NCBI RefSeq assembly: GCF_017948455.1 | Contig: NZ_JAFFSU010000003.1 | Coordinates: forward strand, 62,001 to 126,000 | DNA: 64,000 nucleotides | Source: Streptomyces sp. GESEQ-4 | GTDB taxonomy: Bacteria > Actinomycetota > Actinomycetes > Streptomycetales > Streptomycetaceae | Reading direction: 5' to 3' | In this document: positions 26,672-35,426 of the stretch, in pieces | Layout of the letters: each line of letters starts with the position of its first letter | How positions within the stretch are numbered: position 1 is the first letter of the stretch | The notes under the pieces: model-generated | The model's input: only the letters and a program-made list of their open reading frames with translations | Told to the model about the DNA's origin: nothing | Databases searched by the model: none | Position numbers and translations under genes: made by a program

Positions 26672-29600
26672 ATGTCGGGGGAGGGGCGCGTACCGGCCTA
26701 CCTGGGCCGTGTGCTGACGGCTGACGGAAAGCCCGCGGGAACCTGCTTCCAGGTGTCCCCCGGTGTGCTAGCCACCGCCTGGCACGTGCTGGACGACGTC
26801 GGTGCCGGCCGGTTGGGCGACACGGTCGCCGTGGACGGGCTTCCCGCGGGCGGCCAGGCCCCGGCGCTCGCTGAGGTGTTCCGGATCGACCCGGAGCACG
26901 ATCTCGCCGTGTTGCGCCGGGAGCTGCCCCTGCCTGCCTCGATCGGGTGGCTGCGGTTCAGCGACGAGCAGCAGACGGGCACCCTGGTGGTCGTGACCGG
27001 GCACGCCGTGGTGCCGGATACGGCACGCAGCCAGCGTTACGTGGACGCCCCCGGCACCTGGGCCGGCGGTGCCCTGCGCGATGACACCATCGCCCTCGGC
27101 CGAGTCTCCTCCAAAGACCTGATGCGCGGCATGAGCGGGGCTCCCGTCCGCAGGCAGTACGACGACGCCGTGGTCGGTGTGGTCTCCGAGCGCTACAACA
27201 GCCCCGACTGGCTGCGCGACTCCGTCTGGGTGGCCCGCACGGAGGACCTCGTACCGCTTCTGCCCCCCGGCGGCCTGCCCGCGCACAGCGGCCCGCCGCC
27301 GTGGGTGCGGGACAAGCCCACACCCACGATCCCGGACGGCCGAACCCGACCGCTGGAGTTCCGGGACACTCCGGGTGGTGGGTCGCCGGTGACGTCGGCC
27401 GAGCTGCGCGTCACCTGGGACCAGCCGCCGCGCTCGGGTCGGCCGCTCGCGCTCGTCACGGACTTCCCCCAGGACGCCCAACGTGCCCTCGCCACGCTGG
27501 CCGCCGATGACCGCCCCGTGCACTGGATCGACGGTCAGAGCTTGCTCGACCCCGAACCGCCGGCGCGCGACGGCTCCGGTACCGCTGGCCCCACCGATCT
27601 CGGCAGCCTGCGATCCGGGTTGCTCCTGGTCGACTTCTCCGCGGTGCATCCCGTCGGGCTCGGCCAGGTCGACACGGCTCGTACCTCCGCCCTGCTTCGG
27701 GAGCTGCTGCGCTGGGCCGCGCAGCGAGGACACCGTGTCGCCCTGGGACTGCCCCAGTACGTCATGCCCCTACTGGACCTCGACGCCTGCGAGGTGCACC
27801 GCTCCGAGCAGCTGTTCTCGCCCGCCTACGCCTACCGCGTGCGGGAGTGCGAGCAACTCCTCGGCGGGCCGCTGCCTGCCCAGGACATCCTGCGGCCGCT
27901 GCTGCACGCCAACAGCGTGGTCCTGCCGTCGGTCCTCGCCGGTCTCCTGGCCGGCCGGGCGACGGATGCGGCCCGCCGGCGGACGTGGACCGAGCCGGAG
28001 CTCATCGCCCTGGCCCGCGGCCTCACCGAGGCGGGCTTCTACGAGATTGCCTACCGGTTGGAGGCGCACTGCCGTACCGCGCCCGGTCAGCAACTCCTCG
28101 TGTCGCTCGCCGCCGACGTCTGGCCCCACCCGGGCGTCGCCGAACAGGACACCGTCGTCGGATTCGCCCCCTCGACAACGGACCTTCCCGCCCTGCTGTC
28201 CCGTGGGGTCCTAACCGGCCCGGCCGGCTCGGGCAAGTCCACGGCCCTCACCGACATCGAACACCGCTGGTCCATCCCCCACTTCACCCAGGACGCGACC
28301 CACACCGTCACCTACGTGCCCCTCTTTGTCTCGCTGGACGCCTCACCGGAGCACGACGGAAACGAGGAGCAGGAAGAAGAGAGCGAGGAAGGCGAGCCCG
28401 AGGCCCGCGCCGCCCAGCCAGCTCACGTCCTCGCCCTCCACCGTCGCATCGACCGGTACCTGGCCCGCGAGGAGTTCAGTTGGTTCGAGCACGGCGACGT
28501 CCGCGGCAAGCTCGCCTGTCACGCCCTCCTGAGCCGGCTCGGCTCCGTCGACAGGCTGCGCGACCTCTTCGGCTCACCCGTCCTGCTGCTCCTCGACGAC
28601 GCCGATCGGCTCCCCACCGCTGTACACGACCGTCTGGCCCAGGAGGTGACCGCGCTCGGGCGGGACGCCGCGAACGCCGGGATTCTGCTGGCCGCGCGGG
28701 GCGAGCGGCTCGCGCGGAGGCTGAAGTGGGCACAGGCACGGCTGCGCGATCTGGACGAACGGCAGGTCGAGCTGTTCGTGAAGCGACGCCGAGGCCACCC
28801 GTCGCTGCCTGAGCTGCTCACGGCGTTCGACCGCCCCGTCTCCGGCCACATCCGCAACCCCCATCTGCTGGAACTGCTCTGCGACGCGGCGCCCGTCGGG
28901 GACGAGCTGCGGGACGCCAACCTCAGGACGATCGTGGAAGGCCATCTGGAACTCCGGGCCCGCCGCGCGTCCCGGAACGGACGCCCGGCGCGGGCCACGA
29001 CCGAAGACGGCGTCCGGTGGGCGGTCGGCGAGCAGCCCGCCGAACTCGCCCTCTGGCTGCCCGAGACGGCGTGCGAGCTGCTGGTGTCGCGCAGACGCCG
29101 ACGGAGGGTCCGCACGCAGCGCGAGCACGATCTCGCCGCCGATGCGCGTCTGCTCGGCCTGCTGTGCCCGCATCCGACGGGCGACGTCGTCGAGTTCACC
29201 TCCGCCACCCTCCGGGACTACTTCGCGGCCGTTCATCTCGCCGCGCGGATCCGCGAGTCCAGGCGCGTGGAGCCGTTGCTCTGGGAGTACCTGCGCCGGC
29301 TCGACGAGGACGACTGGGCGGCGGGGGAGTGGCGTGGCGTCTGCCTGTTCCTCGCCGCGCTCCTGCCCGAACGGGAGGCGCGGCGGGTGGTCGGCGTGCT
29401 CATCGAGCACGGGCAACCGCGCCTGGCCCACGAATGCGCCCTTGAACTGCTCCACGCGCCCGGCATCGGCGCGTTCACCGCGCGTGCGCTCGGCGAACGA
29501 GTCAAGGCGTCCGCCCGGAACTCCAAGACCCTCGCCGCCCGCATCGAGGACACCCGGGCCCTGGGCCGCCACGACCCCCGGATCACAGTCGACCGCCCCC

Positions 29601-30448
29601 TCGACGGCATGGTCGAGATCCCCGCCACGGAGCGAACGGACGCCTTCCGCATCGGGCGGCACCCAGTGACGGTGATGGAGTTCGCCGAGTTCGTCAACGA
29701 TGGCGGCTACCGCAAACCGGACTGGTGGAGCAAGAACGGCCTGGACTGGCGGGAGCGGGAGGGCATCCACCACCCCCGGTACTGGCGCAACCCCGTGGTG
29801 AACCGCCCCAACCACCCTGTCACCGGCGTCAACTTCTTCGAGGCGTCCGCCTACTGTGCCTGGCTCACCCACCGGTACCCCGGGCACGTCTTCCGCCTGC
29901 CGTCTGCACTCGAGTGGGACCGTGCGGCGCACGGGGACGACCGGGTCCTGGAGCTGATGGCGACCATGGCCGGCCTGGCACGGCGCCCCCGCGATCCGGC
30001 CCCCGCGGAACTCGTCGAGATCATCGAGCGGACGAAGGAACTCGCCGCGGACGTGCGCGGCCTGCTGGCTGCCTACGACGAGATCCCCGCGCCCGTCGGC
30101 ATGCTTGCCCCGACCCGGTTCGGCGTCCACGACCTGCTTGGAGTGCTGTGGCAGTGGTGCGGCACCTCGATCGACCTGTTGTCGGCGACCGAGCTGGAGT
30201 TCCGCGACCTGCCCGCGGCGCCGGTTGCCGACCCGGCCGCCGAGCGCGGCCAAGCGCTCAGGGCACGCCGCCGTGCCCGGGCCGGCGCGGAGCCGGATGT
30301 GGACCGGGGCACCCGGGTCGTCGTCAAGGGCGGCGGACCCACCGGCACGCTCAGCCCCACCTCGCTGCTGACCGGTGGGTGGTTCGATCCGCAGGTCCGG
30401 TTCCACCACCTGGGTTTCCGCGTGACCTGTCGGCCGGCCGCCGACTGA
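26672..30448 (+). CDS. Trypsin-like protease / STAND (NACHT-like) ATPase / FGE-like fusion protein
   Basis: 1258-aa multidomain protein, with domains in order. (1) Residues 1-190: a trypsin-fold protease with His38 (LATAWHVL), Asp77 (PEHDLAVL) and Ser155 (RGMSGAPV), no signal peptide, so cytoplasmic. (2) About 215-480: a helical linker domain. (3) About 490-900: a STAND/NACHT-like ATPase with Walker A GPAGSGKST (514-522) and Walker B LLLLDDADR (near 640), separated by a very acidic insert (EEQEEESEEGEPE). A winged-helix/helical region follows, including FTSATLRDYFAAVHLA. (4) About 978-1258: an FGE-sulfatase/C-type-lectin-like domain (MVEIPATERTDAFRIGRHPV, FRLPSALEWDRAAHG, WQWCGTS, LGFRVTC). 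An extra helical insert of about 60 residues sits in its centre. This arrangement of protease effector, NTP switch and sensor suggests an invasion-triggered protease. The STAND family and Trypco1 association are established; the trigger and target are unknown. It is the second gene of a four-gene operon. Confidence 0.82.
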   Translation: MSGEGRVPAYLGRVLTADGKPAGTCFQVSPGVLATAWHVLDDVGAGRLGDTVAVDGLPAGGQAPALAEVFRIDPEHDLAVLRRELPLPASIGWLRFSDEQQTGTLVVVTGHAVVPDTARSQRYVDAPGTWAGGALRDDTIALGRVSSKDLMRGMSGAPVRRQYDDAVVGVVSERYNSPDWLRDSVWVARTEDLVPLLPPGGLPAHSGPPPWVRDKPTPTIPDGRTRPLEFRDTPGGGSPVTSAELRVTWDQPPRSGRPLALVTDFPQDAQRALATLAADDRPVHWIDGQSLLDPEPPARDGSGTAGPTDLGSLRSGLLLVDFSAVHPVGLGQVDTARTSALLRELLRWAAQRGHRVALGLPQYVMPLLDLDACEVHRSEQLFSPAYAYRVRECEQLLGGPLPAQDILRPLLHANSVVLPSVLAGLLAGRATDAARRRTWTEPELIALARGLTEAGFYEIAYRLEAHCRTAPGQQLLVSLAADVWPHPGVAEQDTVVGFAPSTTDLPALLSRGVLTGPAGSGKSTALTDIEHRWSIPHFTQDATHTVTYVPLFVSLDASPEHDGNEEQEEESEEGEPEARAAQPAHVLALHRRIDRYLAREEFSWFEHGDVRGKLACHALLSRLGSVDRLRDLFGSPVLLLLDDADRLPTAVHDRLAQEVTALGRDAANAGILLAARGERLARRLKWAQARLRDLDERQVELFVKRRRGHPSLPELLTAFDRPVSGHIRNPHLLELLCDAAPVGDELRDANLRTIVEGHLELRARRASRNGRPARATTEDGVRWAVGEQPAELALWLPETACELLVSRRRRRRVRTQREHDLAADARLLGLLCPHPTGDVVEFTSATLRDYFAAVHLAARIRESRRVEPLLWEYLRRLDEDDWAAGEWRGVCLFLAALLPEREARRVVGVLIEHGQPRLAHECALELLHAPGIGAFTARALGERVKASARNSKTLAARIEDTRALGRHDPRITVDRPLDGMVEIPATERTDAFRIGRHPVTVMEFAEFVNDGGYRKPDWWSKNGLDWREREGIHHPRYWRNPVVNRPNHPVTGVNFFEASAYCAWLTHRYPGHVFRLPSALEWDRAAHGDDRVLELMATMAGLARRPRDPAPAELVEIIERTKELAADVRGLLAAYDEIPAPVGMLAPTRFGVHDLLGVLWQWCGTSIDLLSATELEFRDLPAAPVADPAAERGQALRARRRARAGAEPDVDRGTRVVVKGGGPTGTLSPTSLLTGGWFDPQVRFHHLGFRVTCRPAAD

Positions 30449-30491
30449 CACTGACCGCCGGCCGGACCGGCGCCGAGCGAAGGAACGACGA

Positions 30492-31349
30492 ATGCCCCGA
30501 GAAGTGGAGATCGACGGGAGCAGGGTCCTGCTGGCCGAACCCTACGACGTGCCCCGCCGGCCGTTCATCGGCCGTGACGAGGAGCTGGAGATGTGCCGTA
30601 TCGCCTGGGGCGTCAGCCTCGACGGCGAACAGCTCCTGGCGGATGCCCGCCCGCCCCTCAACTTTCGCCTGGAGGGCGCCCCAGGCATGGGCAAGAATGA
30701 ACTTGTCTACGAGATCGCCCGTGGCCTCGGCCTGCCCCTGTACATCGTCCAGGGCCACGAGGAGCTCACCCCCGAGGATCTGGCGGTCCTGCTCACCCCG
30801 GACCCCCAGGCCCTGTTGGACACCGGAGTCCCTCTCGTCCTGCGGGCCAGCCCCCTTGCCACGGCCCTGTACGAGGGTGCGCTGTTCTTCTTCGACGAGA
30901 TAAACCGGGTCCCGGACCGCGCGCTCAGCCCATTGGCGTCGGTGCTCGACGGCAGGCAGTCCATCTACTCCGCCATGACAGGACTGCACATCGGCCCGCC
31001 CGACGACGAGGCCAGAGCCCGCTTCCGCTTCTGTTGCGCGCTCAACCCCTCCTTGAGCAACGCCGGGCACGTCCTGCCGGAGTACATCGAGCAGCGCACC
31101 CTCCCGGTGATCGAGGTCAAGCCCCCGACCTTCGACGAACTCCGCACCATCCTGAGCGCGCGCCTCAACCTCTCCCCTGAGTTCATCATCGCCTTCGAGC
31201 AGTGGTACGCGGAGGAACGGTACGAGGTGTCGGTCCGCCAGGCGCTGGCCTTGATGACGTACGCGGTCAACTACGAGGAGCAGGTCGGCGGCGAGAAGAT
31301 CGGCATCCTGCGCAAACTCGCCGCCCGCGTGCTCGGCCGCGGACGCTGA
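30492..31349 (+). CDS. MoxR-family AAA+ ATPase
   Basis: 285-aa AAA+ ATPase. Walker A is GAPGMGKN (62-69), with Asn69 in the position normally held by Thr or Ser. The helical insert region (QGHEELTPEDLAVLL) is followed by Walker B FFFDEINRVP and the sensor-like RFRFCCALNPSL. The MoxR pattern (DEINR, ALNP) is clear. MoxR proteins act as chaperone-like remodelers, usually with a VWA protein. Here no VWA gene follows; the next gene is the 710-aa RHH protein 15 bases later. The RBS AAGGAACGACGA precedes the ATG. In ternary conflict systems a MoxR ATPase is thought to hold or load the effector, and I infer a similar job here. Confidence 0.88.
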   Translation: MPREVEIDGSRVLLAEPYDVPRRPFIGRDEELEMCRIAWGVSLDGEQLLADARPPLNFRLEGAPGMGKNELVYEIARGLGLPLYIVQGHEELTPEDLAVLLTPDPQALLDTGVPLVLRASPLATALYEGALFFFDEINRVPDRALSPLASVLDGRQSIYSAMTGLHIGPPDDEARARFRFCCALNPSLSNAGHVLPEYIEQRTLPVIEVKPPTFDELRTILSARLNLSPEFIIAFEQWYAEERYEVSVRQALALMTYAVNYEEQVGGEKIGILRKLAARVLGRGR

Positions 31350-31364
31350 CCCGGGCCGCCACCA

Positions 31365-33497
31365 ATGTCCAAGCCCTTTCTGCGCCAGGGTCCGGTGCAC
31401 TTCGTGCCGGTGGTTCGCCACCACCTCGGTTTCGCCGTCCAAGTCCAACGGGCCGCCCACGAGATGGGCCTGGGCGAGAACGACGCGGTCGCCGTCGCGC
31501 TGCCCGACTCTGCGCGGCCACGCGTTCTGGAGGCTGTCGCCGCGCTGCCCACGGTCTCGCTGGTCATCTCTTCGGTCAGCGACACCGACCGCCGTGAGGT
31601 CTTCCCGGTCACCCCGGCCGACGGCATGGTGGAGGCCATCCGCATCGCACTCGAGCGCGACCTGCCGCTGTGGTGCGTCGACCAGGAGGTCGCTCCCGGC
31701 CATCTCGTGGACCGCTTCTGCCTCAACGACGAGGAATGGCCCGACGACGGCTACGCCCTGCACCATGGAGCCGAGGCATATCTGGAACTGGTCGCCGACC
31801 AACTCCTGCGCCCACCCGCCCGCTTCGAGCCCGTCGACAGCTGGCGGGAACTGCATATGGCCGCCCGGCTGCAGGAACTCGCCGGACGCCACGAGCGCAT
31901 CCTGTTCGTCTGTGACGCGACCCATGTACAGCCGCTCCGGCGACTGTTGCGTCGGCCCGTGCCACCGGTCGAGGTCGGACAGAGCGCGCCCCAGCACCCC
32001 CGCTACACCGTCGTCCCACCGAGCCTGCCCGTACTGATGCGCTACCTCGACCACATCCCGCGCCTGGTCGAGGTCTACGAACGCCTGCGGGCTCAGGGGC
32101 AGGCTCACACCTTCGACAAGCTCGACGCCCTGCTCGGTATCTACGACGAGCTCAGCACCGGCGCGCGGGACCTGCGCCTGTCCATCCGGCACTACCAGGC
32201 CTTCGTCGGCGTGCTGACCCGTCTGATGGAGATCGACCGGCTGCTGTCCCCCCGCTTCGACGTGGTGCTGCTGGCCGCCGCCGGCTGCTTCCCCGCAGTC
32301 TTCCACGAGCGTGCCTTCCGTCATCTCCTCGGCTACTACGACCAGGTCCGGGTGGAGCGCATCGGCCGGGTGCGGGGCACCAAGGAGGCCGTCTTCGATG
32401 TGGAGTCCGTGGCACCCCGCCGCAACCCGGGTTTGTACGTGGCCCGCAACTGCACGCACATGGAGCAGTCCTACGTGATCGTGCGACGGCCGGTCGACGA
32501 AGGCCCGGGCGGGCAGGACGGGCCCGAGGAGGCGGTGGGCATGCCGCCGGCGATCACGGTCGATCTGGACACCCCGCCGGCCCCGCCGAGGAGCGTGCGC
32601 TCCGGCACGCGCGAGTACACAGAGGCGTGGCCAGTCATGAGTCTGTTCATCAACGAGATGCGTGCCAAGGCGCACTCGCTGGCCCGGCTGCCTGCGGACA
32701 ACGACGCGAAGAGCCTCGAGTTCACCGGTTCATTGGCCAACGGCGTCGACGTGCGCCGTACACTGCGCAGCCATCTGGGACCTCGGCCACGCCTGTACGT
32801 CCGCCGTGAACGCGTCGGCCGGCCACAGCCCGTCGACTTCGACGAGCCGATCGTGTGGATCGGCGACGGCTATGACACGGTCCGTCCGGCTGACCCCGGA
32901 AAGAGAATGGAGCTGCTGTGGTGCGGTTCCGAGCAGCGGCCACTCACGGTCGAGTGGCATCTCTACGAGTCCGGCGGCCCGCGGGTGTCGGCGGTGGGCC
33001 GACGTGGATCGGCACTGGAGCTCGACTGGTTCCGCTTGCACGGACGGGTGCAGTTCCTCGACTACCGCCTCACCCAGGCGGATGTGGAACGGCGGCTGGG
33101 CGACGAACTGTACGTCCGGGTCCCCCAGATCGACGTGTTCGGCAGCGCAGATCTGTTCCTCGAGGAGATGTCTGACCTCTACCGGCTGGACCTGAGCTTC
33201 GCCCGCTGGTGGGAGGTGATGCTCGTCGCCGCGCTGCACTACGCCAAGCGGTCCGTCGTGCTGGTGGCGCCGCCCACGCTGCTCGTGCCGGAGGCCATCC
33301 CCCGGCGGTTCGCCGGCCGGCACAAGCGGATCGTACGGGTGTCCCCGGCCCGCTTCACCACGGAGGAGCGGCGCAAGCTCGGACTGCTGTACATGATCAC
33401 GCACCAACACCGGTCCCGCGGCGACATACTGGACCCCGAGTATCTGGACTTCCTCGTCGACGAGTTCGGCGACGCGATGAAGAGCTACTGGACCTGA
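31365..33497 (+). CDS. Large uncharacterised protein with N-terminal RHH motif (DUF5682/ChaN-like), MoxR partner
   Basis: 710-aa protein that I do not recognise in full. The N-terminal 130 residues have VRHH (17-20), a hydrophobic strand ending in Pro (AVAVALPD), then EVFPVTPADGMVEAIRIALE and LPLWCVDQE. This order of an R-H-H motif, a LP/EGP strand, a 'would-be P-F' stretch and a final D matches the DUF5682 and EreA/ChaN-like fold proteins that sit beside MoxR genes in other actinobacteria. The middle (200-330) is helical. The last 300 residues repeat hydrophobic strand/helix pieces (RWWEVMLVAALHYAKRSVVLVAPPTLL) and end LDFLVDEFGDAMKSYWT. There is no VWA metal site (DxSxS), no P-loop and no signal peptide. 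By operon position it occupies the place normally taken by a VWA or VMAP partner. It ends 13 bases inside the convergent DUF2891 pseudogene. Confidence 0.7.
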   Translation: MSKPFLRQGPVHFVPVVRHHLGFAVQVQRAAHEMGLGENDAVAVALPDSARPRVLEAVAALPTVSLVISSVSDTDRREVFPVTPADGMVEAIRIALERDLPLWCVDQEVAPGHLVDRFCLNDEEWPDDGYALHHGAEAYLELVADQLLRPPARFEPVDSWRELHMAARLQELAGRHERILFVCDATHVQPLRRLLRRPVPPVEVGQSAPQHPRYTVVPPSLPVLMRYLDHIPRLVEVYERLRAQGQAHTFDKLDALLGIYDELSTGARDLRLSIRHYQAFVGVLTRLMEIDRLLSPRFDVVLLAAAGCFPAVFHERAFRHLLGYYDQVRVERIGRVRGTKEAVFDVESVAPRRNPGLYVARNCTHMEQSYVIVRRPVDEGPGGQDGPEEAVGMPPAITVDLDTPPAPPRSVRSGTREYTEAWPVMSLFINEMRAKAHSLARLPADNDAKSLEFTGSLANGVDVRRTLRSHLGPRPRLYVRRERVGRPQPVDFDEPIVWIGDGYDTVRPADPGKRMELLWCGSEQRPLTVEWHLYESGGPRVSAVGRRGSALELDWFRLHGRVQFLDYRLTQADVERRLGDELYVRVPQIDVFGSADLFLEEMSDLYRLDLSFARWWEVMLVAALHYAKRSVVLVAPPTLLVPEAIPRRFAGRHKRIVRVSPARFTTEERRKLGLLYMITHQHRSRGDILDPEYLDFLVDEFGDAMKSYWT

Positions 33498-34461
33498 GCC
33501 CGCGTGCCGTCCGGTGGCGTGAACCAGATCGGGTCGGTCATGGCGAGGGCGAACGTGCCGAACTGCGGCACCCAGTGGGCGAACGCGTCGTAGTTGTCCC
33601 GCCACAGGGCGGGCTGCGCGAAGTGTGTGGTCAGCAGGCGGACGTAGGTGGCGCGGTGCGTCGACCGCCCGGTCATGAGCCAGGCGGCGTAACACCCCCA
33701 GGAACGGGAGAAGTTGAGACCGCCCTCGTGCGGTGTGCGGATCCGGGCCCTGGGCAGGGGCAAGGTGCGCTCGACGGGGCGTGCGTACGGTTCAGCGTCC
33801 GTGCCGTGCAGGCCGCACTGCAGCGCCAGCATCGCTGTCAGGTGCGCCGGGGAGAAGAAGCCAGGCGTCCGTCCGTCGCCCGGGGGCGTGCCGCCAGGAC
33901 CCGTCGCGCGGACTCCTGCGCCGTGGCGAGCCGGGGGCCTCGTTCACACCGGGACGCCCAGGCCAACAGTGCCGAGGTGGCCCAGACCGCACTGCTATAG
34001 GCGGGGGAGCGGAGGGCGGGAGCGCCGGGGGCGATACCGCGCAAATGGTCCGCGACGAGGGCGGCGGCGACGTCCGCCAGCTCGTTGAAGACCGAGATCC
34101 CGGCCCGGCGGGCCTCCAGGTCGAGGTGGAGGGCCCACGCCGCGCCGTACGGCACCTCGTGGGCGAGGTCGCCGGCGCGAAGAACAGCGGTGTCGGCATC
34201 GATGTCGCGCAGTCCGCCCGTGGCGTGAAGGGCGTGGTCCTGGTGGGTGGCGTCCCCTGTGAGCCGGGATACCGCGAACAGTGCGTAGGTGCCGTGAACC
34301 GCACTGTGCCAGTCGATGCAGCCGTGGAACGCCCGGTGCTCGGTGTCCTTGCGCAACAGCGCTGCCGCGACGACGGTCGCGAAGGCCGACAGCATCGAGG
34401 CACGATCGGCGCAGAGGCTCGACCAGCCGTCGTCGGTGACTGCGGCGCTGTTGTCGGGCAT
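33485..34461 (-). pseudogene. DUF2891 family gene with frameshift
   Basis: The two parts read in different frames. The N-terminal part is 33838-34461 (HRAFHGCIDWHSAVHGTYAL, PYGAAWALHLDLEA, SSAVWATSALLAWA). The C-terminal part ends at 33485 and begins with FFSPAHLTAMLALQ, then LNFSRSWGCYAAWLM. Together they make one complete DUF2891 protein of about 325 aa. The break is near 33865, where the upper frame continues LASSPRRT and stops, while the right frame reads GFFSPAHLT. One base missing (or two extra) explains it. The family has no known reaction; its conserved DWHSAVHG and LSRSW motifs suggest an enzyme of the alpha/alpha barrel type. The start ATG at 34461 has GGAAGG. It converges on the conflict operon. 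The break could be a sequencing error. Confidence 0.72.
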
Positions 34462-34818
34462 GGCAACTGCCTTCCGCCAGCTGGTGGTTGAAGCCTCCCG
34501 CTGCCTCACGATACAAGCGTCGCGACGAGCCTGCCATGCGCGCGGGGTGTATGCGGGCGTGCGAAGGGCACCGGCCTGCGCCCGCGGGACGCCGATCAAC
34601 TCGCCCGAGATCGGCCTCTACCGCGAAGGGCGGTCCAGCCGGAAGGCTGGACCGCCCTTCGCGCTTCCCCCGTAGCAGAGGCCCGCCGCCCCCGTGCCGG
34701 CGGGCCCGGCATGACATCAATGTGCCTCTTCGAGAGGGTGGTTGATACCTTGCGGCACGCTGTTCAGAGGTTGATTTGAGGGTTCCGCAGACCGCGTACG
34801 ACCGGTGGCGTACGTGGC
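34462..34818. other. Intergenic region upstream of the DUF2891 remnant
   Basis: 357 bases without a supported gene. It holds the promoter side of the DUF2891 gene (leftward) and, at 34622-34663, a very stable hairpin that ends the small His-rich gene. Short open frames reading through it have no family resemblance. Confidence 0.5.
34622..34663 (-). terminator. 19-bp hairpin with GGAA loop
   Basis: A perfect 19-bp inverted repeat (34622-34640 with 34645-34663) closes on a GGAA tetraloop. It is one of the most stable hairpins in the window. It lies 156 bases after the stop of the leftward 84-aa gene and is probably its terminator. Confidence 0.75.
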
Positions 34819-35073
34819 TCAGTGCTCGTGGTGCCGATGGTGCTCGTGGTGTTCCGACAGGCCCGGCCAGTCGTCGGGGCCGCCGCCCTGCCACTCGATG
34901 AAGTCGCTCTCCGCGAGGTCCGTGACATACAGGTCGGCCAGCCGCAGGATCTCGCTCACGTCGTCCTCGTGCGTGGCGATCCCCAGTGTCTCGTCGCCCG
35001 AGGTGACCCGCCGGGAGCCGTCCAGAGCCGGCGGATGCACCACGATGTGCGGGTGCTCCGTTGGATGTGCCAT
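34819..35073 (-). CDS. Small hypothetical protein with His-rich tail
   Basis: 84-aa protein of unknown function. The N-terminus is rich in His and Pro (HPTEHPHIVVHPP). A compact middle (DETLGIATHEDDVSEILRLADLY) looks like one short alpha/beta unit. The C-terminus is a His cluster (SEHHEHHRHHEH) that could bind Ni, Zn or Cu. The acidic, charged composition suggests a cytoplasmic protein. It is on the same strand as the catalase upstream, but 353 bases and a hairpin separate them, so it is probably transcribed alone. Nothing in the sequence says what it does. Confidence 0.65.
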   Translation of the reverse strand: MAHPTEHPHIVVHPPALDGSRRVTSGDETLGIATHEDDVSEILRLADLYVTDLAESDFIEWQGGGPDDWPGLSEHHEHHRHHEH

Positions 35074-35426
35074 GCCTTCAGGCTGCTGCGGACGCGACGG
35101 TTCCGCACCCCGGGAACACCGAAGAGCGCCGGATACGGGACCGTCCGTATCCGGTGCTCTTCAGCCCGGTGAGGGTGTGGCCATCCGGCGGTGCGAGGCT
35201 GGGCGCGACAGGACGTTCGCGCCGCCGGACGGAGTCTGTGTGGCTGGGACCGCGGCGGATGCGACGGAGCCTGGAACGCCTTCCCTCAGGTCGAGAAGGG
35301 GAACTCGGGTCCTTCACCACCGCACTGGCTCGCACGCCGCCGCGGTCCCCGGCCTGCCCGCGCCCTGCCTCCGGCCACCCCTCATCCGGGCCGTTCGGCT
35401 GTCGCGGGCCGTCTTGGTCGGTCCTC
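35074..35426. other. Intergenic region downstream of catalase
   Basis: 353 bases without a supported gene. The clear structure is an inverted repeat of 18-base arms, 35121-35138 with 35145-35162, with one G-T pair and a 6-base loop. A weaker dyad (GGCGGTGCG ... CGCGCCGCC) lies at about 35178-35225. The rest shows no coding signal that I can support. The promoter for the 84-aa gene must lie near its left end. Confidence 0.5.

Noticed and set aside
31365..33497. VWA domain in the MoxR partner protein
   Set aside because: I looked for a DxSxS-type metal site and found none, so I do not call it VWA although operon position suggested it.
34622..35162. CRISPR-like or transposon inverted repeats
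   Set aside because: Single hairpins with short loops, no repeats with regular spacing, no transposase; terminators explain them.
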